Part shown: positions 29,266 through 40,700 of the stretch, piece after piece
Layout: each line of letters opens with the position of its first letter
Numbering within the stretch: the first letter of the stretch is position 1
Source of the DNA: Barthelona sp. PAP020
Taxonomy: Eukaryota > Metamonada: BaSk clade
Length of the DNA: 64,000 bases
Assembly (NCBI GenBank): GCA_040182905.1
Contig: JARQWU010000017.1
Location: 1 to 64,000 of the forward strand
Direction of reading: 5' to 3'
Program-made: the position numbers and the translations under genes
Notes under the pieces: generated by a model
Database searches by the model: none
What the model was told of the DNA's origin: nothing
Seen by the model: the letters and a program-made list of their open reading frames with translations, nothing else

Positions 29266-30371
29266 ACAAAAAGATGCCAAAAAATAAAAATAAAATTGTG
29301 TTCATTCCTTTTTTCTCTTTCCATCTTTTCAATGTTTCCTCATTTTTATCCTTTCGGTCAATAAAATTTTTCCAAAAATGTTTTTCGATTGTTTTTGTTG
29401 CAAATTTTGCCAATTCTTTTGTCCTTGTTAGAATCAATATTTATGTCGAATGTTATAAATAACTTTTTCACAATGTGAACTTATTGTTACTAAACCATAC
29501 ACAGCTGAAATTTACAAAAGTTGAAATGCATCAAAAAGGGAACAAGACCAGCAAATATATCAAACAATCAAAAAGAAATCAAAACAAGCAAAATCATCTC
29601 AAACTACAAATATTCAAATTGTGGGATATTGAATTATACAAATATTTACTAGCAACCAAACCGAAAGGTGAAAAACGCTTATTATGTAGTTTTATAAGTT
29701 CTTTTATAAATTAAATCCCACATGCTTTATTTACTATATTTTGGGTTGTGTAATAAACCTTGCAAATTAATGAGTTATTATTGTTGCACCATTCAAATCT
29801 TCAATTTTTTTGTCTTGTCAGTTGATATTGTCCTTTTGGCCAGTTTATTACCATTATGAGATGTGTGTGATTGTGTTTTGCTGAGGATACTTTAATGCTT
29901 TTAAATATGGTTTTTATGAAAAGAATTTTATTTATTGACTCCACAGCTAATTAAAAACTTAACTTTGATAATTATCAAAATAATAAGACTTTCTTGTTGA
30001 GATTATTTTTAAAAGGAATATTTGAGGCATATCATTTGCTATTTTGGAAACAATGAGTAAGCAACACATAATGATTGCAAAGAAAAAAAAATTTGCCTGA
30101 CAGGCAAATAAAAGAGAGAGAGAGGGAAAGAATTATTCCCAACTGGAAACATTTTTCTTGAATGAACTTTTAATTTATTGCAACAGATTTGGTAAATACC
30201 AGGCACAAAAATAAAACAAAAATTTTATTTACTAAAGAAAATTTGCGATAAATGTTTCAAATTTTTCAAATTTTGGGGGAAAAACGAATTCTATTGAAAT
30301 TAGACAATTGGCAAGGTACATATGAAAACTACTCAAAAATTAGGCTGTCTCATGTTAAAAAATAAAAAAGT
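29266..30371. other. 1.1-kb intergenic region with a perfect palindrome
   Basis: This is the longest gene-free stretch in the first half. No convincing coding frame exists on either strand; the frames present are short with unlikely composition. It contains a 19-nt perfect inverted repeat at 30091-30109, followed by a GA repeat at about 30114-30124. It must hold the promoter of the acidic-protein gene and the 3' end of the 1365-aa membrane protein gene. No tRNA was recognised. Confidence 0.5.
30091..30109. repeat. 19-nt perfect palindrome
   Basis: The sequence ATTTGCCTGACAGGCAAAT has 9-nt arms around a single central A. In RNA it could not fold tightly with a one-base loop, so a protein-binding site or cruciform is more plausible than a terminator hairpin. 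A short (GA)n tract follows within five bases. Confidence 0.6.
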
Positions 30372-33300
30372 CTACAAACCAGAATACAATTTTTGTTCTA
30401 ACCTCACTAAACCTTCTGATTGAGATTTGGTGTTGAATTTGAAATTTATTTTTGTTGCACCTGAAACATCAGCCAAATTTTCCCCAATCTGTGTTTGCAC
30501 TGTAAAATCAACTGAACCATTTGTACTAGTTTTCATTGTCGCACCACAAACATTCAAATTCATATCCATTGTAATCGAATCAACATTCAAAGCATTGTTG
30601 CTTAATACCGACAACAAAGGAAGATCTACTCTCTTGATTAAAGGAGCAACCGTTTCATTTTTAATATCTGGAACCTTTTCAGGAATTTCAAAGAAAAAAC
30701 TTAACTGTTTAGGCTCAAAACACTTAATTGTGGATAAATGCTCATGATAACCCTTATGTTTGATATAATGTTCCAATCTTCTTGCTGAAACAACGTCAAA
30801 AGTAGCTAAAATTTGGGTTAAATTAATCAATTGAGATGATCTATGTGAATCAAGCACTCCAAGATGAACAGCTGTCAATAAATTATCAAATGTATTAATG
30901 TCATGACGGAAAGCTTCATTATCTTCTTCACTATAAATTTTAGACATTTCTTTTTCATCACTATTTTTTTCAAAAATAACAAATCCATTTATGTGACCGT
31001 TAAGTAATAGATTCAAGATTAAATGAATCCAAGAACTGCAATAAATAATAAAATGGAGATAAAAATACAATAGTAACACATAATTGAAACCAGAAGTGAC
31101 TTTATAATTGAAGGTAGGGTTTTGATAGAAATCTCGTGTAATAATCATCAAGATTACAAGGATCAATTCACAAATCATTTGGAAAATGGATGTGAAAAAA
31201 ATCAAATTTTTACTTTCCAATAAGGTACTAGTAACCATGCTGAATATGCTTATAATAATAATTGCTAGTCTAAAGTAATTACTAACATAAACAAATATAT
31301 TTTCACTTGATTCAAGATAATCAAAAAAATATACAAACAATGCAAGAATCAACTTAAAAATAAATAACATCAAACCGTTGAAGTTGGTTCTTACCCCATA
31401 AACATTTCCTCCATAATCACTCCCTAAATTAGCCTTAATAATGCCAATATCCTTCACTTTAAAAAATTTAACCCCCATTAGATTCTTGCTTTCGTCGATA
31501 CAATTAACAAATTGATCACTTGGACAATTCAAACTGTATTTCTCCACATTTTGTTCGTTATTAGGGTCTGGAGAACTAATAAACTGACTACTGTTAAAAT
31601 AATAAAAGATACTAATAAATTGAACAAAAATTACAAGAAAGCTTACAATACGATCAATCTCATAATAATCTAAATCTCCAATACATACATCAACATTTGT
31701 TGGTGCTATAAAAGCACAGATTAATGCAAAGCAATTCATAGAAAAACTAAAATATTGGCAATATTTGAAGATCTTATTGTCCAAATGACGTCTACAAATA
31801 GTCTTATTAGCCACAGATTCATTTTGCTTCAAACGATCATTAATTAACGAATTTTCAGCAAATAATTCAGTAAATATATTGTTGAAACCCTTTATCAATA
31901 GACTGATATCTTCAACCTTTTCAAAAACTAATTCATCTCTCTGAACATCCAAATCTACTTTGTCAAACAATCCTTCATCATCCACATATGTTTTCCAATC
32001 AAAGATATAATCAACAAAATCATTTGTTGTATCAAAACATAAATGATTTAACAACACATCAATATTGTTAATTTTTGGTTTTACAAATCGTTTTCTTTGC
32101 TTTTTGTTGTGATTTCTTATCAAAGGTAATTTCATTTCAATTGCACTTTTAACCTTTTCACACTTCTGTTGAAGTTGTTTGTTATCTTCCAACCAATCAC
32201 AAGTGTCCACAACTGCATTGAAATTAGCATACATTTGAAGAAATAATTCCAAAAATGGCTGTTCATGTTCTTGTGTCTCCAAATCTTGACCTTTATCGCT
32301 TTGAATTCTTGTGAACTTCTCTTTATTAAACTGCTTCCATAAATCAAAATTCTTAACCTGAATATTCTTTATCTGATACAATAAATTTGCCGCAGTATTC
32401 ATCAGTTTCTGATGATTCGCTTCTTTCATTTGTGAATACTTAGTTTTAAAAGATATTAACGTCTTTAATGAAGAATTAGCATTAAACACAAGAATAATTC
32501 CATAAAGCCCAATACCACAACCAAAGAATATTCCACAATAAAAAAATAGTTTCAACGTATTGATCATTTCACATCCTTCCCTTGTTAATATGGTCTTAAC
32601 ATCAACAATACTGACAATTATCCCTGTCAAATAAAGAATACTAATCAAGTATGTTAAAGATAAATAAGATAATAAATCACTCTTAAAAGGTAATATCGCA
32701 TTAGATAAACTTTTCAAAATGCTTAATCCCCGATATATTTTTAACGTGCTGCCAAATCCAAAACAACAATGTGTGCCTAATAAATTATAAACTTTAAACG
32801 GTGGTATCTGTTTAGCTTTAGCCCCAGTAATCTCCTTATTCAACTGAACATACACACAACTTTGCTCAGAAAGTACAACTTCCTTAATTTCTCCAGTACT
32901 CTGTAATATTTGAAGCATTAGAATCTCATCGACTCCAATAAATTTCACTTCTTCTCCATGTTTTACACACTTAAACATACTAACACCCAATAAACAAGCG
33001 CTTAAAAACAAACAGATAATAACATAAGCTAAAATTAACTCATCTATAAAAAAATCAAAACTTTGAACGCTTTTGAAAATTTGAATGAAAATTTCGGCAA
33101 CATCAGAAAATAGAAAGTAATACAGAACCATAAATATCAATGAAAAGAACTCACATGCAAGTGAAAAAACAGCAAAAATAAAATAAACCCAAGAACCAAC
33201 AACAAAGCTCTTCCATTGAACAAAACCCATGTAATCACTTGAAGTTATTTTTTCTTTAATGAATAAAAACTCAGAATTCGAATCAATTCCTTGAATTTCA

Positions 33301-34469
33301 GTGAAAGACTCATCTACTTCTTCTCCTGCATCTTCTAAATATTCAGTGTACAATGTCAAAACATTTTCATCCTCTTCATTCTCTTCTTCCTCAATTTCAT
33401 CATCAGAATCATCAATAGCTTGTGTAAACCCTTTCTTTGCAAACCATAAACCACGAAAAGGTATCATTGTTCCTGTAACAACTACCAAACATATAGTAAT
33501 GCAAAACAACCCCAAATAATTAAAAATTTGGCCAAGAGAAAAAAAGTGAAACTCTGAAAGAATCTCTGTCTTTGGATCATGTAATATAGCTAAATAACAT
33601 GACATAACCGATAACAATAGTAAAACCAACCAAAAACTGAACGAAGATTTTAAAAGTGTTTTTTGATACTTTTTTAAAGGCAATTGATCTTTTTTACGAT
33701 GTGAAAACACATCAACTGGTACGATATATTCCATATCAGCTCCATTTAAATCTTGGCTCATCTCATTATCGCGCCATTTTTTCTTTTTACTGCTTGCTTG
33801 AAGATCACCCTTTTGAATTAGTTTAGGATTGTCAAAAGTCTCAAAATTGAATGATACACGCTTCGTTTGAGACGTTTCTTCAACATTAGATGGTTTAGCT
33901 GCAAAATCATCTTTAATTAATATGGAACTTTGAATATTATTTGGATTTTCCTCAACACTAGGGGTCATTTGAGTTGAAGCATCTTGAGCATCCGACGTGT
34001 CTTCAAAATTGCTGTTTTCAGAATTAAATTGAAAATAACCATCAAAATTGGAATCATTGACCATATTTCTCATGTCAAAAGAATCTGTATCAAGTTCATC
34101 TGAACTAGACTTTATTGAGAGATCTTGATTTTCAGGTGGCTCTTCATTTTCAACATTTTCATTTCGATTCTGTGATGATGAAGTTGATCGAATCTGATTT
34201 TGACCATTTGATGATTGCGGTGATGATTGTAGCATGGGTTGAGAACGAGGAATTTCCTCTTCTTCAACCACATCTTCAACATTCGAATTATTATTATTTG
34301 AATTCAACGATTCTTGTTGAGATAAATCTACATTGTGGAAATTGTGTCTAACATCAAATCTTCTTCCATTATCTCTTTCATCAACATTATTCTCATTTAA
34401 ATCTTCAATTTCAGGCTCATCATCATGCTGAATTCCATTATCTAAATTGTCATTTGAATGATTAGGCAT
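30372..34469 (-). CDS. Polytopic membrane protein with C-terminal DUF2589-like domain (1365 aa)
   Basis: Layout: a disordered, acidic, Asn/Ser-rich N-terminus (1-270); paired membrane helices at about 275-300 and 315-340; further helices at about 425-460, 485-510 and 600-665; a cytosolic coiled and basic segment (about 670-900); a second membrane block (about 920-1145); and a soluble C-terminus. Overall about a dozen membrane segments are likely. The last 120 residues read PKQLSFFFEIPEKV, VDLPLLSVLSNNALNVDSITMDMNLNV and a closing GLVRLEQKL. This is the strand pattern of DUF2589 (VPLL..VPIP.L.I..V.......EG...L). The stand-alone DUF2589 protein at 44865-45422 ends the same way. The membrane part matches nothing I know. 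Confidence 0.7.
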   Translation of the reverse strand: MPNHSNDNLDNGIQHDDEPEIEDLNENNVDERDNGRRFDVRHNFHNVDLSQQESLNSNNNNSNVEDVVEEEEIPRSQPMLQSSPQSSNGQNQIRSTSSSQNRNENVENEEPPENQDLSIKSSSDELDTDSFDMRNMVNDSNFDGYFQFNSENSNFEDTSDAQDASTQMTPSVEENPNNIQSSILIKDDFAAKPSNVEETSQTKRVSFNFETFDNPKLIQKGDLQASSKKKKWRDNEMSQDLNGADMEYIVPVDVFSHRKKDQLPLKKYQKTLLKSSFSFWLVLLLLSVMSCYLAILHDPKTEILSEFHFFSLGQIFNYLGLFCITICLVVVTGTMIPFRGLWFAKKGFTQAIDDSDDEIEEEENEEDENVLTLYTEYLEDAGEEVDESFTEIQGIDSNSEFLFIKEKITSSDYMGFVQWKSFVVGSWVYFIFAVFSLACEFFSLIFMVLYYFLFSDVAEIFIQIFKSVQSFDFFIDELILAYVIICLFLSACLLGVSMFKCVKHGEEVKFIGVDEILMLQILQSTGEIKEVVLSEQSCVYVQLNKEITGAKAKQIPPFKVYNLLGTHCCFGFGSTLKIYRGLSILKSLSNAILPFKSDLLSYLSLTYLISILYLTGIIVSIVDVKTILTREGCEMINTLKLFFYCGIFFGCGIGLYGIILVFNANSSLKTLISFKTKYSQMKEANHQKLMNTAANLLYQIKNIQVKNFDLWKQFNKEKFTRIQSDKGQDLETQEHEQPFLELFLQMYANFNAVVDTCDWLEDNKQLQQKCEKVKSAIEMKLPLIRNHNKKQRKRFVKPKINNIDVLLNHLCFDTTNDFVDYIFDWKTYVDDEGLFDKVDLDVQRDELVFEKVEDISLLIKGFNNIFTELFAENSLINDRLKQNESVANKTICRRHLDNKIFKYCQYFSFSMNCFALICAFIAPTNVDVCIGDLDYYEIDRIVSFLVIFVQFISIFYYFNSSQFISSPDPNNEQNVEKYSLNCPSDQFVNCIDESKNLMGVKFFKVKDIGIIKANLGSDYGGNVYGVRTNFNGLMLFIFKLILALFVYFFDYLESSENIFVYVSNYFRLAIIIISIFSMVTSTLLESKNLIFFTSIFQMICELILVILMIITRDFYQNPTFNYKVTSGFNYVLLLYFYLHFIIYCSSWIHLILNLLLNGHINGFVIFEKNSDEKEMSKIYSEEDNEAFRHDINTFDNLLTAVHLGVLDSHRSSQLINLTQILATFDVVSARRLEHYIKHKGYHEHLSTIKCFEPKQLSFFFEIPEKVPDIKNETVAPLIKRVDLPLLSVLSNNALNVDSITMDMNLNVCGATMKTSTNGSVDFTVQTQIGENLADVSGATKINFKFNTKSQSEGLVRLEQKLYSGL

Positions 34470-34655
34470 GATAAAATGGAATAAGATTTTTGTTTTGGGA
34501 TAAATTTTTTTATTTGTTCAAGTTAAGTTTTTTAATAGTATTTAATTATTGACAGAACATAATTGTATTGAACACCTGAATATATCAATAAAAGACAATT
34601 CTTGTTTTATTTAATTCTTTTTGGTTTAAATTGATGCTCAACCTTTAATAATTTT

Positions 34656-36372
34656 ATGAAAAGAAAAGAAGAGATTTTTGATATTCTACGAAAAGCATAT
34701 CAAACATTGGAACAATTGAATGCTGTTGCGGTTCATGGAAAAGAAGAGGATATTATTATACTCATTAAAAATCAACTTAATATTGGAGAAATGTTGATTG
34801 ATTTGATAAAAGTTATAAATATTGAAATCATTAATGTGAATGAAGGGGATGAAAGGATTAAATTTTTTGATATTGCCATTGAAATTGCATTTTATTGTTT
34901 TTCTATATTACATCCATCATCATTAAATAGATATATTGAGTTGATTGACAATATTTATTCATTTCAATCGCAATTGCAAATTGTTTGTTCACAACTGATT
35001 TTTAATTGCATTCATCTTTTCAATTTAATACTTGGAACACATCCAAATATTGATGTAAACTTTGCTATGATAAATGCTGTAGTTATTACAAATAGCATGT
35101 TTTCAATGGGACGAATCAGAGTTATTTTATCTTTATATCATCTTATTTCAGCAGATCAAGCATTTTTTGAAATTAACGTTGATGAGTTATTTCAGAAATT
35201 ATTGATACAATGTTTCTTTTGTTGTTATTTGGTTTCTTTTGATTTTCATGATTTTGAACTTGACAATGTTTGGACTAAGTTACTTTTAGAGGATGAAAAT
35301 GTAAAAGATCAGCTAGATGAGCAGTTTTTAAATTTTTTGAATGATATCCAAAGGGGTTGTGTTGAAGAGCTACTTCCAGTGATTCCAGATACTATTTCAT
35401 TACCTGACGAGTTATTTGAAGACGATAATTTGTGTGAAGACGATCAGAATACAACGTTTCATAGTGCAGGTTTGGATTTAAAAAGAATACTAGCTTTGTA
35501 TGTGCCTAAAGATCAAATGATTGCATCAAAGGAAATTCAAGTGAATGAATTAAATGTAGAAGACAGTTATTTGGAGTTTTTTCAAAATATTGATAATTCT
35601 TATAGTTCATTAAATTCAAGTTCTTTGAATGAAGCATTAGAGAAACTTCCGATAAAAAAAGACAAACAAAATGTTGTTTTACCATTTTCTAAATATGTTA
35701 CTTTGATGTGTTGTTTAACTTCTTCACTTACTGATTTTAAGTGGTTTAATATTGTTTTAAATCCTCTAAAAGATGATTTTTCAAAGATAACAATTCAATG
35801 GTATTTGGAAAAAATTAAAGAGAGAATTGGGAATGAAATTACTGTGGAACTTAGTGATTTAATATTTCCTACAACAAAATTGGATATAATTGATGGTAAA
35901 CAACGTGTATTTATATTTCCTTGTTGTTATAAACCATTTGATGAAGAATTTCATGTGTATTTTGAGCAACAACATCCACTTCTTGTATATTTTGATACTT
36001 TTGATATCAAAATTCCAGAAAAAACACCAAAGATCTTTTATGAATTGGCAAAACCACCTTTACCAGAGTATCCTGAGCATTTATGCAAATTAACCTTTGA
36101 TAATGATTGTAACGTTATTAAGATTGATATTTTGAGTCAATTAAATGCTTCTATTGAATATTTACAAATGTTTTTGACAAATATTGAATTGTTCAATAAT
36201 AAAATTTGGACTAAATTTTTATNNNNNNNNNNTTGTTCTGAAACAACTACTGACTGGCTTTGCCGTTCCAGAAGTAGGCAGAATGGAACTGGAAAAGTTA
36301 AAGAGAATCGAAGAAAAAGCATTGAAGTTATCTGTACAGCAAGAATTAACACAGAATAAAAATGAATATTGA
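34656..36372 (+). CDS. Protein of unknown function, interrupted by an assembly gap
   Basis: I do not recognise this protein of about 570 aa. The first 520 residues are helical, with an acidic middle (DELFEDDNLCEDDQN) and a later beta-containing part (KQRVFIFPCCYKPFDEEFHVYF, PLLVYFDTFDIKIPE). A run of ten Ns at 36223-36232 falls inside the frame. Directly after the Ns the original frame reads an unlikely Thr/Arg/Ser tail. The +1 frame reads VLKQLLTGFAVPEVGRMELEKL and a charged helix to TGA at 36370-36372. The true gap length is therefore probably not ten (not a value that keeps frame), and I take the end from the second frame. Confidence 0.55.
36223..36232. other. Assembly gap (10 N)
   Basis: Ten undetermined bases lie inside a coding region. 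Ten is a customary placeholder size, so the real length is unknown. The coding frame on the right side differs from that on the left. Confidence 0.98.
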
Positions 36373-36465
36373 AATGAATATTGATTTCTTGATTGTTCTA
36401 TCACCAATAATTTGATATATACTGAAACAATAAAACTGTGTAGTCTTTTTTATTTAAATTAAAAA

Positions 36466-37563
36466 TCATGCATTTTTTGCTGATTTTTCATGAGCACTAA
36501 GCCTTTTGTCTTTTTCAATCTTTGTCATGTATGAATCCCATAAAATTCCAATAAATACCAAAGAAACACCAAACCATTGAACATATTTTACGGGGTGTTT
36601 GTGAACAACAACAGATAACAACATATTGAAGAATTTTCTTGTTGTGGTAATCATTGTGAGAGTCAAATTACCGAATCTGGTCATTACCAAATATATGAAT
36701 TGTTGGCCAACTGTGGACAATAAACTGAACATCAAGATGTGTTTGAAACATGTTGGATTGCGGGTTAAAAATGACACTGCTGGAAGAAATTTGTTAAAGC
36801 CTACTTGTAACACTAAAAGATAGATAAAAATGAAGAAATTATTCCAAAAGATCATGTCTTCTTTAGAAGGTGAATATTCCTTGCGAATTTTGTCTTGAAT
36901 ACCACTAGTTAAGCCGTCACTTATTAAAGAAATAAATAATAACAATAATCCAACTACATTGTAGTTTAATTCAACATTTTGCATGTTCTTTTTGAACAAT
37001 ACAAACACACTTAAACCTATACTTATCATTATGCAACAAATATACTTTCTCAAAGGGTATTTTTGTTTGAAAAACAAAACACCAACAAATAAGACAGGAA
37101 GCAGTTTACAACTCTTTGCCAATACTTGAGTTGGATAATCAATGTGTTGTAATGCTGAATTTGAACTCAACATTGATACACAAACAAAAAATCCAATGAT
37201 CATAAAGTTCTTTTTTTCAATTTTTGATTTTAACACGTTATTTTTCTTATTTTTTGAAATTAATTGTTGTATCAAGATGAATCCACCACTGAAAAAAGAT
37301 TGAATCCAAACAACAAACATCGTAAAAGTAAATTGTTCACTTTCCTCACCAAATTTAGTTTTAAATATTAATTCTTGAATTAAACCGAAATATAAATAAC
37401 ATGAATAAATGCCAATAATACCAATGAACAATATTAAATAATCTTTGTAATGTTCTTCTTTTTTCGATAAATTATTGTCTTTCAATAAACGTACCAGTAA
37501 CATTGTATCAGTCAAAAAAAAAATTAGAGAAAAAAAATAATTTAGAGAATTGTCATTTAACAT
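36466..37563 (-). CDS. SLC35B1: SLC35B1-type ER nucleotide-sugar/ATP transporter
   Basis: The product is 365 aa with about ten hydrophobic segments. The core matches the SLC35B1/HUT1 group: NSALQHIDYPTQVLAKSCKLLPVLFVGVLFFKQKYPLRKY, listed here in its motif order (ALQ..YPTQVL.KS.K..PV, then KYPL.KY). A segment DGLTSGIQDKIRKEY and the last helix WFGVSLVFIGILWDSYMTK follow. Members exchange ATP/ADP or import UDP-sugars into the ER lumen. The first 20 residues are hydrophobic and may be an extra helix or belong upstream of a later Met. A lysine-rich C-terminus would fit ER retention, though the strict KKxx is absent (ends KSAKNA). Confidence 0.87.
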   Translation of the reverse strand: MLNDNSLNYFFSLIFFLTDTMLLVRLLKDNNLSKKEEHYKDYLILFIGIIGIYSCYLYFGLIQELIFKTKFGEESEQFTFTMFVVWIQSFFSGGFILIQQLISKNKKNNVLKSKIEKKNFMIIGFFVCVSMLSSNSALQHIDYPTQVLAKSCKLLPVLFVGVLFFKQKYPLRKYICCIMISIGLSVFVLFKKNMQNVELNYNVVGLLLLFISLISDGLTSGIQDKIRKEYSPSKEDMIFWNNFFIFIYLLVLQVGFNKFLPAVSFLTRNPTCFKHILMFSLLSTVGQQFIYLVMTRFGNLTLTMITTTRKFFNMLLSVVVHKHPVKYVQWFGVSLVFIGILWDSYMTKIEKDKRLSAHEKSAKNA

Positions 37564-37761
37564 GTGATGGAAAAACTCTTTATTTCAATTCTGTTTTGTT
37601 TCCTTCTTGTTATACCTTTTAAACACATATTATTCCCTTTGTATGAATGAATTCAATCAGTTTCATGAAATAAATTATTTTGTGACAACAAGCAAAAGAG
37701 ATTATGAAAAAAGGAACAACAAAATGTTTGTTAATGTTTATATAAATTATTTTGAGGAGTA

Positions 37762-40700
37762 TTACAATTCAAATTCAAAGTTAAACTTATTTGCAATTTC
37801 TTTAACATTTAAAAGACTTTTTGATAAATAATGATCATCTTTATGATGTTTATCAATTAAATTAATAACAAATGAATAAGTTTCCTTAAATATTACAAAG
37901 TTCGGAATTTTTTCAGATAATATAATAGGTCCAAAACAATAGAACCAATAAAAGACGACCCCAAAGAAAGCCTTTGAATTTCTCAATTTATGACTTATTG
38001 CTGACTTGAAATATTTCAAAATTTCAGGCAATGGACCTTGAAAAATATTGAAACATTCCAATTGCAAATCTGCAAGGTCACACCCTTTGATTTCTTGAAT
38101 GTTTTCATGGATTTTTTTCAATCGAACAATTTCTAACTCTCTGAAGTCAGTATTCTTCAGCTCAAACAAATATTCACAAATTGATTTAACGAGACCTCGT
38201 TTAAATAACTTCAAAACCAAAGCGATAACATCAGGATTGTCAGTAGCTTGCAAAAGGATATGACATAAAGCTAAAGCCAATTTACTTTTTTCATACAATG
38301 TTGTATCTGTATAAGAGATAATTTCTTTGATGTGATGTAGGCTAAGGATATTGATTGATTTAATAATACGTTCAGACAATTGAGGCACTTGAACTGGGAT
38401 ATATCTTAGAAGATAAACAAAATCTTCTGGGAAATTAGTATATAATGGGACAAAAATGTTAGCAAAATCATTAAATTTCGCTGGATTCTTCAAATAAAGG
38501 TTTGTAAAGATATTTAGATGAGGTCTTGTTAAAAAACATGTCGAAGAGTCAACATCAACATCATAGAATTCTTTTGGATCAGAATTTAATAAAACTAGCA
38601 ATAAAAAAGTCATCGAAGCAGATTTCCCCTCATTGCTAAACAAATAATCAGTCAAATACATAAAACTATCAACAAATTCCGATTTTTTTAAAAATTTTGA
38701 ACGAAAGAATTCATAAAACTCATTCACTTCAAATAAGATAGGAAACTTACCAATGTATTTTCCAAACAATTTGTAACAACGGAAATGTATCGTTAATTCC
38801 ATCAATTCAATAATATTATCTCTATGAGTCTTTAGTAATAAATTACGATCATTCTTTAAATTATATACTTCTAATGAACTTTCCAGGAAATTCCAGAGTG
38901 TCTCTAGGATTTTCCAAATTGGTTTAAGATTATCTTCCTTTAACAATCTTTGTTTGCCTTTTTTTAAATGACCAACAGAATATTTAATTAATTCAAAATT
39001 CAAAACAGGTGTGTATAAAACTGGAAGAACATTTTTACGCTTCATCTTATTAACATTACAAAAGCTCAATATATATTTGGATTTTTTATTAATAATAACG
39101 TTATTTGCTGGCTGTAAAGGTTGATTGATTATCCATTTTCCATTCAAATAGATACATAAGCAATTATCAACAAACTCAATCTCCAGATGTTGATAAACGT
39201 TTTTATTTAATTTGAATATGTAAAAATCTTCAGCTGAAGGACAACGGATATAAAATTGTCCCATCAAAAAGCCACTTGCATCAATGAATACATCAATAAG
39301 AGAAAATTGAAAATGAGGGTCGTCTAGTTGAAAAATGACATCTATCTGTGGAATAAATATAATATCAATTAAATCAGTGGCATCACATACATTATTGTTA
39401 CGTTCAGGCAATATGTAATTTTTGCTAGTTATGATGGAATAATCAATCAAATAATTAACATTAATTTTGGCCTTAGAATTTATATTGCCAGTTTCTCTAT
39501 CCCTATTAATCGATAAATTCATTATTGTTCCATGTAAGACACGATAGATGTCGAATAATTGCTTAACTTTTTTCTCATTCTTTAAATACTTTGTGGCTTC
39601 AACCATATCTGTTGAAGAAGTTCCAATGGCATCAAAATAATAGATAATTATCAATTGCATAAAAACATTATCAAATTCTCCAATGTCTGATTGTAATTGA
39701 TCTTCTTTGAAACATTCTAACAGCTCAATAACAATAGTTTCCCTTTGAAATTGCTGTGAGACATTAACTTTTGGAATATAACTAATCATTGTGTTCAACA
39801 ATCTGAATGGTTTCATAATTGAATCAAACAAATCAAATGCATCATCCATTGGAGTAAGGTTAAACAACGTGCTTATTTGTTCAAAACAGTTTCTTTTCAA
39901 AGGCCATATGTAGTCTAATGCCCAAAATCCTAAACATAACAAACATACTTTTTTTTCTTCTGTTGTTAAAGGTATCTGTTTAATAATATGCAAATAATTT
40001 TTGAAAGAAATTTGACGAGTATCAACAAAATAAAAAACAAAAGTTTGTAGAATTATTTGTTGAAAAGTTTTAGGCGTTAGATAATGTACATTAAAGTTTC
40101 TGATAATGTTCTCTACATGATCACATTCCTCGTGATTTATACATCTGTAAAAGTATAATTTTAACAGCCAAAACTTAGTCATGTCCCAAACAAATTCCTC
40201 TTCATTATTCTTTAAATTATTTGTAAGTACAGCAGAATTAGTGTTGGCACTGGATATTGTAGTTGTAGCGATATGCTGTAAATCAATATCACTGATAATT
40301 AATAACAGACAAATGTAGGAATTTTTTAATAATTGTAAAGGAGGTATCGAAATATTGATTATGTTTTTGATTATGCTTTCTCCAGCAAAACATTCGTATA
40401 TTGCCAATACAAACGCTTCACTATATTTAACATGATGTTCATAAACAAACCTCAATATTCTCTTTATCATCTCTTTATCTTCTTCCAATCTTCTATTGTC
40501 ATAAGTTTCTAAGAAATAAGTCGCAAATTTTTCAGGTTTGAAATTTAAATCATCGTTATATTTCCTTAAAACATAGTCAAAACATTTAAAACTTTTAAAA
40601 CTTCCATCAAACATAATTTCACCCTTCAAAAATAAAATGATCTTGTGATAAGTTTGATAATCTCTTGGAATCCGCTCAAATAGTAAAGGTAACAATGTTA

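Noticed and set aside
29475-29714. Plus-strand 79-codon Lys/Gln-rich frame
   Set aside because: Weak composition, no T-rich leader like other genes, and no recognisable segment.
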